A DNA stretch of 64,000 bases from an uncultured Prevotella sp. (lineage in GTDB: Bacteria; Bacteroidota; Bacteroidia; Bacteroidales; Bacteroidaceae), in contig URRR01000005.1 of assembly GCA_900550365.1 (NCBI GenBank), positions 51,015 through 115,014 on the forward strand. Reading direction: 5' to 3'. The number at the start of each line of letters is the position of its first letter. Within the stretch, counting starts at the first letter, position 1. Position numbers and translations under genes: made by a program. Below are positions 43,879 through 53,512 of the stretch, piece after piece. The notes beneath the pieces were generated by a model. That model did no database searches and was not told the origin of the DNA. It was given only the letters and a program-made list of their open reading frames with translations.

Positions 43879-45639
43879 TTAGTTGAAATCACCTATTACT
43901 TTACCTACGAGCTTCACGTTGATGTCGCGTGCCACGAGCGTATGCGTCTTGGCGTTGAGCGTCACTTTCGTCACGGGGTCATGGCCTTCCTCTGAGGCGC
44001 TGGCCTCTATCTTGAATGTAAGACCGTCAAGGCGGCTCAGGGCGTCGTCAGAGTGCTGGCGGATAATCACCTCGAGCGGTGTCTCTGAAGGAGTCTCGCC
44101 GTCACCTGAAGCCAGAACCGTTGTGCTTACTTCCACCGTTATGTCACTCTCAGGCATGATGTTACCATCAGCGTCAATGGGGTTCACAGTCAGGTTAAGG
44201 AATGCGGGCACCCTGTTCTCTATCGTGGCAGTCATTGATATGTATGCGTCCTCGCTGAGGTTGAGGTCGTCTATGTCGTCATGCCAGCCGTCAAGAGTGT
44301 CCTTATAAACTATGCATGCGTTCTCGTCGAACGTAATCGGAGCCTCAACACTATACACGGGCTTTATAGTATATTGTTTTCCGAACTCAAAGTTGCCCGG
44401 TGTCTCTGAGTCAGCCGTTGCCTCGGCGTCAAACTTGATGTTGTCAGGTATGGTCATGATAAGGTCTGACAGGTTTGAGATGCCTATCACCTGGGTGTAC
44501 TGGCTCTTGTCTATGTCATTCTCTCTGCGGCAGATACATATCTTTGAAGTGCCGTTAGGATTAACCTCAATGCCTTCAACTCTTATTGATGCAGTCGCTG
44601 CTCCGTCCTTGTACGCAGTGATTACGCCGTTAATCGTACCGCCAATCTCCATGTCGTTGGATATGGTTATCAGTATCTGCGGGTTGTAGAGGTCTACCCT
44701 GACGTCGCCGTCGGTAAGGAAGTCGGGCACGCCCGTTATCTCAGTATTACCAAGGTCGTTGAGGTCAATCTGAGGATTAAACCTTCCGTAAGCGCTGTTT
44801 ATAGTGATGTCAGGCATTTGCAGATTGCTGGTAATAGTACTTCCGTCAAGACCTGCGGTGCTTGCGCCTGCGTCAACCGTTGCCGACATGCTTACCTGGA
44901 TATTGCCGGTCATGTCGATGCGGCTGCCATTGACAGCTATCGTACCGGTTGCGTTGTTGCCGCCGTTGAAGCTAAGGCCTGCAAGGTTAACGGTCACCGT
45001 AAGATTGCGGCTGGTCGGAACGTTTGTGAACACGATTTCGTTACCGCTTACGGTGTGGGCCGCAGTAGTGCTGACTGAGCCAAGCTCCATGTAAGAAGGC
45101 AGCGTGACGGTCATGCGGCTGATGCTGCTTACCGCCCGTCTGAGAGCTCTTGGGAAATTAACAGTAAACGTCATCGAGCCGTTTACGCCTACACGCTCAA
45201 GCTCTATGACCTCCTCCGGCTTGCTGCCGCTGTAGCTGAACGATACCGCCTCGCCGTCTGCCGTAACCTGTACAGGCTGCCCCGGTGTGCCGGCAACGGC
45301 ATGAATGGTGATTGACATGGTCTGCGGTGTTCCATCCTTACTTACCGTTATCGGGGCAATATTCGGATGAACGGGGGCAACGGCATCACCTGTCTGCTCG
45401 AAATAGTAGTCGCCGTTCTCTCTCACTTTGACGCACTCAGAACCGTCAAGCTCAAGAACGTCCTCTAACTTGATTTCCGCAGTAGAGCTTACCGGCAACG
45501 AAAGTCCGTCACCGCCGATGCCTACTGTCATGTCCACTTCGTTGAAGTCATAGTCGTTGTCAGTACAACTGTTCAACGCAAGCGCGCCCGCCAGTGCGAA
45601 ACATGGCAGGACAATTCTCCTAAATCGATTATAATTCAT
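43879..45639 (-). CDS. Uncharacterised surface lipoprotein
   Basis: A 586-residue protein with a lipoprotein signal (lipobox ALNSC, Cys25) followed by TDNDYDF, which is acidic and compatible with surface export of Bacteroidota lipoproteins. The remainder is a series of beta-sandwich-like stretches rich in Thr, Val, Asn and Ile without Cys clusters or catalytic motifs. I do not recognise a named family. It is tightly coupled (15 bp) to the DUF5723 barrel gene. That suggests a lipoprotein-barrel pair at the outer membrane (inference). A TACATTTG box (45765-45772, minus) lies about 125 bp upstream. Confidence 0.75.
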   Translation of the reverse strand: MNYNRFRRIVLPCFALAGALALNSCTDNDYDFNEVDMTVGIGGDGLSLPVSSTAEIKLEDVLELDGSECVKVRENGDYYFEQTGDAVAPVHPNIAPITVSKDGTPQTMSITIHAVAGTPGQPVQVTADGEAVSFSYSGSKPEEVIELERVGVNGSMTFTVNFPRALRRAVSSISRMTVTLPSYMELGSVSTTAAHTVSGNEIVFTNVPTSRNLTVTVNLAGLSFNGGNNATGTIAVNGSRIDMTGNIQVSMSATVDAGASTAGLDGSTITSNLQMPDITINSAYGRFNPQIDLNDLGNTEITGVPDFLTDGDVRVDLYNPQILITISNDMEIGGTINGVITAYKDGAATASIRVEGIEVNPNGTSKICICRRENDIDKSQYTQVIGISNLSDLIMTIPDNIKFDAEATADSETPGNFEFGKQYTIKPVYSVEAPITFDENACIVYKDTLDGWHDDIDDLNLSEDAYISMTATIENRVPAFLNLTVNPIDADGNIMPESDITVEVSTTVLASGDGETPSETPLEVIIRQHSDDALSRLDGLTFKIEASASEEGHDPVTKVTLNAKTHTLVARDINVKLVGKVIGDFN

Positions 45640-45927
45640 CTTGATTTAATATATGAATAATGTATGTTTTAACATGTTGAAGTCTGCTGACGCAGAGCCG
45701 AATATAATTAAATTACAGCCACATTGATATTATCCTGATACTTCTCTCATTTAACTTGATTTTGCAAATGTATATCAATTTTTCGTTATTTGCGGTCCGC
45801 AATACGCTAACTTTTGTTAAAAATGCCATAATGTAACAAAAGAGTAGACACCATTAAGGATTCTGTTGCATATTGACGCCACGCATCACGGTTGTCAGCG
45901 CAAATGTATCCGCCGATACGGTTAACT

Positions 45928-46094
45928 GAAAAAGCCTTCTGTCATGCATGGCAGTGACAGAAGGCCTTACGCTGTGTAAAAGCCACAAGGCTGGTTAACC
46001 TCAGCGTGATATCTGGATTATGTTGGTTATCGCTTTCGCACCTTGTAAACTGACGGCTGCCCCTCAGCCGCCAAGTACTTAAGGTGTACATGTT
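45928..46094 (-). ncRNA. Candidate structured small RNA
   Basis: On the minus strand a TATTTTTG box (46100-46107) is followed by about 165 bases that fold locally and end in a terminator. Pairings seen are CACCTT/AAGGTG enclosing GGCGGCTG/CAGCCGTC, a GC-GAAA-GC tetraloop, and ACGCTG/CAGCGT enclosing GCC-TTGT-GGC. The terminator is GCCTTCTGTCA / TGACAGAAGGC (45934-45944 with 45955-45965) followed by T5. No reading frame explains it. The RNA family is not recognised. Confidence 0.45.
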
Positions 46095-46125
46095 TTTTGC
46101 AAAAATATAAATTTGTTTCAAATTA

Positions 46126-46134
46126 CCCCCCCCC
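46126..46134. repeat. Homopolymeric C9 tract
   Basis: Nine consecutive C on the plus strand (G9 on the minus strand), ending 18 bp upstream of the TATTTTTG box of the candidate small RNA, about where the upstream promoter box should be. Confidence 0.9.
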
Positions 46135-46431
46135 GATTAGTTAATTAGGGTTAATTTATCCGTTGCTTTACAAAACGGTTTGAATTTGTAAAAATTTGTA
46201 CATGATTTTAATGTAATTTGAAGCGTTCGGCAACACCCAATCAACATATGTTTTGCAACATGCAGCTGTCAAATGAAGTATAATCGTCAGCTTGCCACTT
46301 TACGTTTATTAACAATATGAGTACTACCGATTAACACTTGCCGACGGAACAAAATAGAATGAAGATGTTAACATAATTAACATAAAGCATGGCTCGCGGC
46401 AGATAAACATGCCCGCAACCGCCGGAGCTGA

Positions 46432-46530
46432 TGCCGTTGACGGTCTTTCGCGATGCCGTTGACGGCCTTTTGGCCTTTGATTAACGGCCTTTCGCAGGCC
46501 GTTTTGCCGTCAACGGCAAGGCCTTTCACT
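46432..46530. repeat. GGCCGTCTTTT-related repeat, diverged cluster H
   Basis: Copies read GCCGTTGACGGCCTTTTGG, AACGGCCTTTCGC and GCCGTCAACGGC instead of the exact core. It is probably a diverged member of the same family. Confidence 0.65.
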
Positions 46531-46858
46531 GCCTCTAAAAAAGCTCACCGAACGTAACGGTCTGTCAGCCAGCGGTTTACTGAAGTCTTATTTTTCGCGT
46601 ATTTCCGCCCGACTGACAGTTTTTCTGAAAACAAAGCGTTCTCCGGCGTCAGCCGTTAACACTTTAATCATTTTCCATGTTAATAACAGTGAAAAGATTT
46701 CTTACGGTTTCTTCTTCTGCCGTCCGCCTGCCTGACAGTGTGCGTTTCAGCCATAACCTGCAGCCTTACTTTGCCGTCAGCAGCGCAGGCAATCTTTGTT
46801 TCATTGATTACGCGGCGCCTCGAAAATGAAAACAGAAGGCGGTTTTTCGGCCTTTTGT

Positions 46859-46889
46859 TTTGCATTTTGCCCGGCTTGCAGTAACTTTG
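46859..46889 (+). promoter_or_regulatory. Promoter of ddh
   Basis: TTTG, 19 bp, TAACTTTG, about 62 bp before the start codon. Confidence 0.75.
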
Positions 46890-46951
46890 CAATCAAATTA
46901 GAGCATTTTTGCACGGAAAGAAAACGGATAATATACAAAACTTAAGTAAGA

Positions 46952-47851
46952 ATGAAGAAAATAAGAGCAGCCGTAGTAGGTTACGGCAACATCGGAAAAT
47001 TCACCGTAGAGGCTCTCGAAGCCGCTGAGGACTTTGAGATTGCAGGTATCGTAAGACGTAACGGCGCAGCCGACAAACCTGCCGAACTGGCTCAATATGA
47101 GGTGGTTAAGGACATAACCGAGCTGAAAGACGTTGACGTGGCAATCCTGGCCACACCGACACGAAGCTGTGAGAAGTACGCAACGAAGATTCTGCCGCTG
47201 GGCATCAACACCGTCGACAGCTTTGACATACATACAAGCATAGCGCAATACCGCGCCAACCTTGACAAAATCTGTAAGGAGCACGGCCGCGTAAGCGTGA
47301 TTGCAGCCGGCTGGGACCCGGGCTCTGACAGCGTAGTACGCACTCTGATGCAGAGCCTCGCGCCTAAAGGCCTGAGCTATACCAACTTCGGTCCGGGCAT
47401 GAGCATGGGCCACTCTGTATGCGTCCGCTCAAAGGCCGGCGTCAAGAATGCTCTCTCAATGACTATCCCGAAGGGTGAGGGCATCCACCGCCGCATGGTT
47501 TACGTAGAGCTTGAGGAGGGCGCAAGCCTCGAGGAAGTGACCAAGGCGATAAAGGAAGACCCGTACTTCGCAAGCGACGAGACTTACGTCATACCGGTTA
47601 AGAGCGTTGACGAGGTGCAGGACATGGGCCACGGCGTACACCTCATACGCAAGGGCGTAAGCGGAAAGACGCAGAACCAGCGCTTTGAATTTGACATGAG
47701 CATCAACAACCCGGCACTTACCGGACAGGTGCTCGTCAACGTAGCACGTGCGTCAATGCGCCAGCAGCCGGGCTGCTACACCATGATTGAAATCCCCGTG
47801 GTTGACCTTCTGCCGGGCGACCGCGACGAGTGGGTGGCTCACCTGGTGTAA
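46952..47851 (+). CDS. ddh: meso-Diaminopimelate D-dehydrogenase
   Basis: A 299-residue NADP-dependent oxidoreductase that makes meso-diaminopimelate from tetrahydrodipicolinate in one step, feeding lysine and peptidoglycan synthesis. The N-terminal Rossmann loop VVGYGNIGKF, the SFDIHTSIAQY and AAGWDPGSDS(V) segments and the substrate-site TNFGPGMSMGHSV fit the Ddh family over full length. It has its own promoter and a good terminator downstream. Confidence 0.95.
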   Translation: MKKIRAAVVGYGNIGKFTVEALEAAEDFEIAGIVRRNGAADKPAELAQYEVVKDITELKDVDVAILATPTRSCEKYATKILPLGINTVDSFDIHTSIAQYRANLDKICKEHGRVSVIAAGWDPGSDSVVRTLMQSLAPKGLSYTNFGPGMSMGHSVCVRSKAGVKNALSMTIPKGEGIHRRMVYVELEEGASLEEVTKAIKEDPYFASDETYVIPVKSVDEVQDMGHGVHLIRKGVSGKTQNQRFEFDMSINNPALTGQVLVNVARASMRQQPGCYTMIEIPVVDLLPGDRDEWVAHLV

Positions 47852-47912
47852 TTTAAGGGAAAAGTGAAAAACGAAGAGTGAAGAATCGGCTTCGCTCTTA
47901 TCTATAAAAAAT

Positions 47913-47952
47913 AAAGCCTTGCAGTCTGAATTATGTACTGCAAGGCTTTGTT
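47913..47952. terminator. Terminator of ddh
   Basis: AAAGCCTTGCAGT pairs perfectly with ACTGCAAGGCTTT (13 bp, 11-base loop). T-rich bases follow, and A-rich bases precede it for the opposite direction, so it probably also serves the convergent small gene. Confidence 0.88.
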
Positions 47953-48013
47953 TAATAAGCTATGAACCTGTTAACTAAACATCATATAAATATATTTGTT
48001 GAAATTGCCCAAT

Positions 48014-48562
48014 TTATTTAATAGTAAACGCAAATACCCCAGAGTGCGCAGTAGCAATACCGTTCAATAAAGGTAGCAAACAATATTCACCGGCCGGGCC
48101 AGTGATAGTTATTTCATAAACGTTAGGGCGTATCTGCTTTGTCACAATATTTACATCCTTAGCTTTTTTAGCACCTATAGTGCTGCTGCCTATTATGGAA
48201 ACAGTGGAACTGGTTAGATAACGCATTTCCTTTTTTACAGTGAACTTCGCAACACTCAAATCTTTAATCGAATAAGATGGGGTAAACATAAAGTATTTAG
48301 CTGCATCGTAAGGAGAAGGAACAGCGTAAAACACACGGAATTTTGCCGAATCATTAAAAACCGTCTCACTTGTAGCATTATCAAACTGTAATTTCACTTT
48401 TCCAGAAAATACTGCGCTGCTCATTTTCGTACCTACAGGTTTGGTTATTTCAACACGCTGTACTGAACCATTACAAACCGAGTAAACACCTATACTATCA
48501 GTTTGCGAATAAACAACAGCAGTAAACAAAGTACAAAGAGCAGTTAATATTATCTTTTTCAT
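48014..48562 (-). CDS. Secreted protein of unknown function
   Basis: A 182-residue protein with a Sec signal peptide (about 1-19, VVYSQ). The mature part is small and strand-rich, with SAKFRVFYAVPSPYDAAKYFMFTPSYSI and a final ITGPAGEYCLLPLLNG.. strand pair. I recognise no family. The DNA is visibly AT-richer than most of the window and codon choice differs, so recent arrival is possible. It follows the C1 peptidase gene by 37 bp on the same strand but has its own TATATTTG box (48575-48582, minus) in that gap, so it may be transcribed separately. Confidence 0.75.
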   Translation of the reverse strand: MKKIILTALCTLFTAVVYSQTDSIGVYSVCNGSVQRVEITKPVGTKMSSAVFSGKVKLQFDNATSETVFNDSAKFRVFYAVPSPYDAAKYFMFTPSYSIKDLSVAKFTVKKEMRYLTSSTVSIIGSSTIGAKKAKDVNIVTKQIRPNVYEITITGPAGEYCLLPLLNGIATAHSGVFAFTIK

Positions 48563-48599
48563 TTCCTAAATTTACAAATATATTTTATGAACTTATATC

Positions 48600-50015
48600 C
48601 TACTCGTCGGGCAGGAATAGCGGGTCTTCGGGCATTACCATTACAGGCTTCTGCTCATACTGCTTCAGCATCTTGGCCGGAACGTACTTTTTATCGACAA
48701 CGAGGCGGAACATGTACTCGTTGAACCATTCGTTCGTCATTATAAGACACCCCTTCTGGCCGAACTCCGGGCCCCAGCTGTTCTCCACTTTCCACATCAC
48801 AGGCTTGCCGTCTTTATCCAAATCAACGGCCGTAAGGGTCATGGCGTGGGTCGAACCGCTGTCGTATGTCATGATGCGCTGCGCCTTGTCCATGCCGAAA
48901 TCGGTGCCGAACAGCGAGCCGTAATCGAAGTTGTTGATGTCGCAATAGCCGCGCTTGCGGTCGAGGAACTTGCCAACGTCGTAAGAACTGTACATCTTGC
49001 GGCCGTCTTTCAGCGAGGCAATGGCCAGACTGGCGATGTCTTCCATCGGCAGGTTAAGGTATTTCCAGTTGGTGCCGTCATACGTGTGGCGGTCGTATTC
49101 CACCTCGTAAGTCTTGTAATACTCGCGCCGCGGGTCGTTCATCACCATTATGAACGAGCCGTAAACAGGCTTGTCGCCCAGTATCTCGGCAGCAAACGTC
49201 ATGGGGTTATACGTCTTCGGCCCAGTTACGGTGCGCCCCTGCTTGTTCTTGAAGGCATATGTGAACTCCGTGGGAGGCTCGCCCATGGTGAGCGTAAGCA
49301 TGCGGTAAATGGTTGACAGCATCTTTGTCTTCTCGGCCTTGATGTCGGCCTTGCTCTTGCCCTGAGCCACCATGTCGCGCAGTTTCAGGCCGAACTCGCG
49401 CAGCTTTGACTTCATCAGACTTGTAGCCTTTGACGTGTTGTCAGCCGAATAGGTCTCAGGCATCACCTCGGCAGGCACGAGTCCGTACTTTGCCACAAGG
49501 TCGGCAACGCCGCAGTAAGTGCCGCCGTCACTTAAAGGGCTCCTGAAGAAGAAGCGCACACGCTCGTCGTCAATGGGCTTGTCGGCACAGTCGACAACGC
49601 CCTGAAGAAACAGGTTTGCCTTCTCTAGCTGGTCATAGAAGAACAGATAGTCATGAGACAGGTCGACGTTTAGCGAATCGGTACGCTCAGTGAAGCATGA
49701 GCGCAGCACGTTAAAGCCGCTGAACATCCAGCAACGGCCGCTCTGCTTCTGGTCAGTGATGCTCTGCGAAGGCGTCTCCACGCTGAAATACGTGTCCAAA
49801 GCGCCCTTGTTGGCATGATTGGCGGCCAGCGCGTCGATGCTGTTTCCGGCCAGGGCGTTGAACAGGGCACGGTCTGCCGGCGTGCGCTGCTGCGACTGCC
49901 TGATTTGCTGAAGCATGTCCTTGGATATGCCTCCGTTACTGTCTTGGGCATGGCAGGGCGACAAGACAGCCGCCAACATCATACCCACGGTAATGAAAGT
50001 CTTGGTTTTCGTCAT
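48600..50015 (-). CDS. C1 family cysteine peptidase, bleomycin hydrolase/PepC-like, exported
   Basis: A 471-residue papain-fold peptidase of the C1B (aminopeptidase C / bleomycin hydrolase) group. Catalytic residues are visible: Cys95 in KQSGRCWMFSG, His in GSTHAMTLTAVD and Asn in VENSWGPEFG. Unlike the cytoplasmic prototype it has an N-terminal signal peptide (about 1-23, cleavage near CHAQ), so it should act in the periplasm or outside, probably on peptides. The C-terminus is acidic and lacks the usual short autoinhibitory end. It is divergent from dxs; a TAATTTTG box (50042-50049, minus) lies upstream. Confidence 0.92.
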   Translation of the reverse strand: MTKTKTFITVGMMLAAVLSPCHAQDSNGGISKDMLQQIRQSQQRTPADRALFNALAGNSIDALAANHANKGALDTYFSVETPSQSITDQKQSGRCWMFSGFNVLRSCFTERTDSLNVDLSHDYLFFYDQLEKANLFLQGVVDCADKPIDDERVRFFFRSPLSDGGTYCGVADLVAKYGLVPAEVMPETYSADNTSKATSLMKSKLREFGLKLRDMVAQGKSKADIKAEKTKMLSTIYRMLTLTMGEPPTEFTYAFKNKQGRTVTGPKTYNPMTFAAEILGDKPVYGSFIMVMNDPRREYYKTYEVEYDRHTYDGTNWKYLNLPMEDIASLAIASLKDGRKMYSSYDVGKFLDRKRGYCDINNFDYGSLFGTDFGMDKAQRIMTYDSGSTHAMTLTAVDLDKDGKPVMWKVENSWGPEFGQKGCLIMTNEWFNEYMFRLVVDKKYVPAKMLKQYEQKPVMVMPEDPLFLPDE

Positions 50016-50155
50016 AATAATAAATAAATGTTTATTGTTCGCAAAATTAATCTTTTTTTATTGAAAAGCTGCCATAAAGACAAGCATTTTACGATACTGA
50101 ACATAAAACGGCAGCCCCCGCAGACAGCGGAGAAATAAAAAATCACAGATTTTAT

Positions 50156-50186
50156 TTTGTTCTTACCTTTGTTTACATTAACTTTG
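50156..50186 (+). promoter_or_regulatory. Promoter of the dxs-trkA-trkH operon
   Basis: TTTG, 19 bp, TAACTTTG, ending 21 bp before the dxs ATG. It also shows that a longer reading frame starting at 50157 cannot be the real start. Confidence 0.8.
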
Positions 50187-50207
50187 CATTCATATATATT
50201 AAATGTA

Positions 50208-52130
50208 ATGACTGCTGTTAACAAAGATTTTGCTCTGCTGAACACGATAAAATACCCTGACGACCTGAGGAAACTGAAAGTGGAACAGCTTCCGCAGCTA
50301 TGCAAGGAACTGCGTGACGACATCCTGAAAGAGCTGTCGGTCAACCCGGGTCACCTTGCGTCAAGCATGGGAGCGATAGAACTTACAGTAGCGTTGCATT
50401 ATGTCTACAACACGCCTGACGACCGGCTGGTTTGGGACGTGGGCCACCAGGCCTACGGACACAAGATACTAACAGGCCGCAAAGACGTATTCTACACCAA
50501 CCGCAAGCTGCACGGCATAATGCCGTTCCCCTCTCCTTTAGAGAGCGAATACGACAGCTTCACGTGCGGACATGCGTCAAACTCGATTTCGGCCGCGCTC
50601 GGAATGGCCGTAGCGGCAAGGAAAACGGGACATAAAGACAGGCACATAGTAGCCATAATAGGCGACGGAGCCATGAGCGGAGGCCTTGCTTTTGAGGGGC
50701 TCAACAACGTTTCGACAACGCCTAACGACATGCTCATAGTGCTCAACGACAACAACATGAGCATTGACCGCAGCGTAGGCGGACTGAAACAGGCCTTGCT
50801 TAAACTGAACACCAACGAGACGTATAACCGCATGAGATTCAAGGCGTCACGCTGGCTCAACTCCAAAGGCTACCTGAACGACGACCGCCGCAAAGGCATA
50901 ATAAGACTGAACAACGCGCTGAAATCGGCCATAAGCCATCAGCAGAACATATTCGAGGGGCTTAACATAAGATACTTCGGCCCGTTTGACGGGCATAACA
51001 TTATAGAACTTGTGCGCATACTGCGACAGCTTAAGAACATGAAAGGGCCTAAGCTGCTGCACCTGCACACGATAAAAGGTCACGGATACGCCCCCGCGGA
51101 AAAGGCTGCCACGGTATGGCACGCGCCGGGTAAATTCGACATAAGGACGGGCGAGCGCATCGTTTCTGACGAGACGGGCGTGCCGCCGAAGTATCAGACC
51201 GTATTCGGAGAGACCCTGCTTGAGCTTGCCAAGGCCAACCCGCGCATCGTAGGAGTGACACCGGCCATGCCTACGGGCTGCTCGATGAACATCATGATGA
51301 AAGAGATGCCTGACCGTACGTTTGACGTCGGCATAGCCGAGGGACACGCGGTAACCTTCTCGGCAGGCATGGCAAAGGATGGTCTGCTGCCTTTCTGCAA
51401 CATTTACAGCGCCTTTGCCCAGCGCTCATACGACAACATAATACACGACGTGGCCATTCTGAGGCTGCCCGTTGTGCTGTGTCTTGACCGCGCAGGACTT
51501 GTAGGCGAGGACGGCGCGACCCACCACGGCGCGTTTGACATTGCCGCGCTGCGCCCCGTGCCTAACCTTACTATAGCCTCACCGATGAACGAGCACGAGC
51601 TGCGCAACCTTATGTACACCGCCCAACTGGACGGCAAGGGACCGTTCGTGATAAGGTATCCGCGCGGACACGGCGTCCTGACAGACTGGCGGAACAAGTT
51701 CGAGGAGATTAAAATAGGCACCGGCCGTAAACTGAAAGACGGCAAAGGCACGGCCGTACTGACCGTAGGCCCGATAGGCAACAACGCCGCCGAGGCAATA
51801 GCCAAGGTGGAGAAAACGCATGAGGGAGTAAGCATCGCCCACTATGACATGCGCTTCATCAAGCCTCTTGACGAAAACCTGCTCACGGAAATCGGCAGGC
51901 AATACGACAATATAATAACCGTGGAGGACGGAGTGCGTGCCGGCGGCTTCGGCTCGGCCGTACTTGAATGGATGGAAGACCACGGATATAGACCAAGGAT
52001 AACGAGACTCGGACTGCCGGACAGATTCGTTGAACACGGCACTGTTGACGAACTGCAACACATCGTGGGCATTGACACTGACTCGATAGCCCGCAAAATC
52101 GAGGAAACCTCTACCGGAACACATGCTTAA
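50208..52130 (+). CDS. dxs: 1-Deoxy-D-xylulose-5-phosphate synthase
   Basis: A 640-residue thiamine-diphosphate enzyme, first step of the MEP isoprenoid pathway (pyruvate plus glyceraldehyde 3-phosphate). Seen: [36 protein letters not shown], the ThDP/Mg motif [26 protein letters not shown], and the transketolase-like C-terminal half with [31 protein letters not shown] and the [14 protein letters not shown] domain. The start is the ATG at 50208 because the promoter overlaps any longer version. It is followed by trkA after 29 bp in the same operon. Confidence 0.97.
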   Translation: MTAVNKDFALLNTIKYPDDLRKLKVEQLPQLCKELRDDILKELSVNPGHLASSMGAIELTVALHYVYNTPDDRLVWDVGHQAYGHKILTGRKDVFYTNRKLHGIMPFPSPLESEYDSFTCGHASNSISAALGMAVAARKTGHKDRHIVAIIGDGAMSGGLAFEGLNNVSTTPNDMLIVLNDNNMSIDRSVGGLKQALLKLNTNETYNRMRFKASRWLNSKGYLNDDRRKGIIRLNNALKSAISHQQNIFEGLNIRYFGPFDGHNIIELVRILRQLKNMKGPKLLHLHTIKGHGYAPAEKAATVWHAPGKFDIRTGERIVSDETGVPPKYQTVFGETLLELAKANPRIVGVTPAMPTGCSMNIMMKEMPDRTFDVGIAEGHAVTFSAGMAKDGLLPFCNIYSAFAQRSYDNIIHDVAILRLPVVLCLDRAGLVGEDGATHHGAFDIAALRPVPNLTIASPMNEHELRNLMYTAQLDGKGPFVIRYPRGHGVLTDWRNKFEEIKIGTGRKLKDGKGTAVLTVGPIGNNAAEAIAKVEKTHEGVSIAHYDMRFIKPLDENLLTEIGRQYDNIITVEDGVRAGGFGSAVLEWMEDHGYRPRITRLGLPDRFVEHGTVDELQHIVGIDTDSIARKIEETSTGTHA

Positions 52131-52159
52131 CGACAAATTTAACAACCGAAAAAGATAAA

Positions 52160-53503
52160 ATGAAAATCATCATTGCAGGCGCTTACGCCATTGGCACGTA
52201 CCTGGCCAAACTGCTTTCACGCAACGACCAGGACATTGTCTTGATTGACGAGGATGAGGAACGCCTTAACAATGTAAGCAGCGATTATGACCTGATGACC
52301 GTGCACGCCTCACCGTCAAGCGTGAAGGCGCTGAAAAACGCGGGCACGGGCAACGCTGACCTGTATATCGGGGTAACACCCGATGAGAACATGAACATGA
52401 ACAGTTGCATACTGGCAAAGGCTCTCGGCGTAAAAAAAACCGTGGCCAAGGTAAACAACTATGAGTTCATGAGCCCGGAACTGAAGGAAATATTCAACAA
52501 GGTTGGCATTGACTCGCTTATCTATCCTGAGAACCTGGCGGCCTATGACATCGTCAACGGCCTGAAGATGAGCTGGGTAAGACAACGCTGGGACGTGCAT
52601 GACGGCGCGCTCGTAATGCTCGGCATAAAACTGAGAGAGACATGCCAGATACTCGACGAGCCTCTGAAAGACCTCTGCAAACCGGAATCGCCATATCATA
52701 TCGTGGCCGTAAAACGTGGTGACGAAACTATAATACCGCGCGGTGACGATGTTCTGAAAACATATGACATGGCCTATTTCATGACCACACGCAACTACAT
52801 ACCCTACATTAGGAAAATCGTAGGCAAGGAACATTACGTTGACGTGAAGAACGTCATGATAATGGGAGGCGGCAACACGGCGGTAAGAGCGGTACAGATG
52901 ATGCCCGAATATATGGGCGCGAAGATTCTGGAGGACGACGAGAAACGCTGTGAACAAATCAACGAGCTGATTGATACGGACAAGGTAATGGTCATTAACG
53001 GCGACGGACGTGACATCCCGCTGCTTATAGAGGAAGGAATCAAGAACACGCAGGCCTTCGTAGCGCTGACCGGTAACGCCGAGACAAACATCCTGGCATG
53101 CCTTACGGCCAAACGGCTCGGCGTGCGCAAGACTATCGCAATGGTCGAGAACATCGACTATGTGAAGATGGCGGAGAGCCTTGACATCGGTACCATAATC
53201 AACAAAAAAGCCATAGCGGCAAGCCACATTTATCAGATTATGCTTGACGCCGACGTTAAGAACACGCGATTCCTTATGACCGCAAACGCTGATGTGGCTG
53301 AATTTACAGCACAGCAAGGCTCTAAAGTCACAAAGAAAAAGGTGTTCGAGCTTGGGCTTCCGCACGGAACCACAATCGGAGGACTCGTACGTAACGGCGA
53401 AGGTCACCTCGTTTCGGGAGGCTCGCAGATTGAGGCAGGCGACATTGTGGTCGTATTCTGCCATAACGTCAATATGTCGAAGATAGAGAAGTTCTTCAAT
53501 TAA
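52160..53503 (+). CDS. trkA: Trk potassium uptake system, peripheral NAD-binding subunit
   Basis: A 447-residue cytoplasmic regulator of the TrkH channel, with two tandem RCK units (about 1-220 and 228-447). The first nucleotide loop reads AGAYAIGTYLAKLL and keeps only part of the usual glycine pattern; the second reads GGGNTAVRAVQ. Each unit has an RCK-N Rossmann part and an RCK-C lobe. NAD(H) or ATP binding would gate potassium uptake. trkH follows 9 bp downstream, so translation is probably coupled. Confidence 0.95.
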   Translation: MKIIIAGAYAIGTYLAKLLSRNDQDIVLIDEDEERLNNVSSDYDLMTVHASPSSVKALKNAGTGNADLYIGVTPDENMNMNSCILAKALGVKKTVAKVNNYEFMSPELKEIFNKVGIDSLIYPENLAAYDIVNGLKMSWVRQRWDVHDGALVMLGIKLRETCQILDEPLKDLCKPESPYHIVAVKRGDETIIPRGDDVLKTYDMAYFMTTRNYIPYIRKIVGKEHYVDVKNVMIMGGGNTAVRAVQMMPEYMGAKILEDDEKRCEQINELIDTDKVMVINGDGRDIPLLIEEGIKNTQAFVALTGNAETNILACLTAKRLGVRKTIAMVENIDYVKMAESLDIGTIINKKAIAASHIYQIMLDADVKNTRFLMTANADVAEFTAQQGSKVTKKKVFELGLPHGTTIGGLVRNGEGHLVSGGSQIEAGDIVVVFCHNVNMSKIEKFFN

Positions 53504-53512
53504 GTCATTAGC

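Larger units (their letters stand above)
45640..46951. other. 1.3-kb non-coding region upstream of ddh
   Basis: The longest gene-free stretch. It holds two minus-strand TACATTTG boxes (45765 and 45901), a candidate small RNA with terminator, a run of nine C (46126-46134), an AT-rich stretch without features (46136-46430), repeat cluster H and the ddh promoter. A 70-codon minus-strand frame near 46680-46892 has no family resemblance and is left out. Confidence 0.7.

Noticed and set aside
45928..46094. SRP RNA, tmRNA or RNase P RNA
   Set aside because: The GGAAG-type SRP loop, a tRNA-like end with tag frame and the RNase P core motifs were looked for and not found.
46680..46892. 70-codon minus-strand frame in the long non-coding gap
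   Set aside because: Basic low-information sequence without promoter or recognisable motif; overlaps the ddh upstream region.
50157..50207. Upstream extension of dxs
   Set aside because: The extra codons coincide with the TTTG and TAACTTTG promoter boxes, so they are not transcribed from that promoter.
52316..53464. 382-codon frame antisense to trkA
   Set aside because: A shadow of a well-conserved gene; GC-rich third positions leave the opposite strand open by chance. The same holds for frames opposite tsf (62784-63737) and the histidine kinase (19394-20275).
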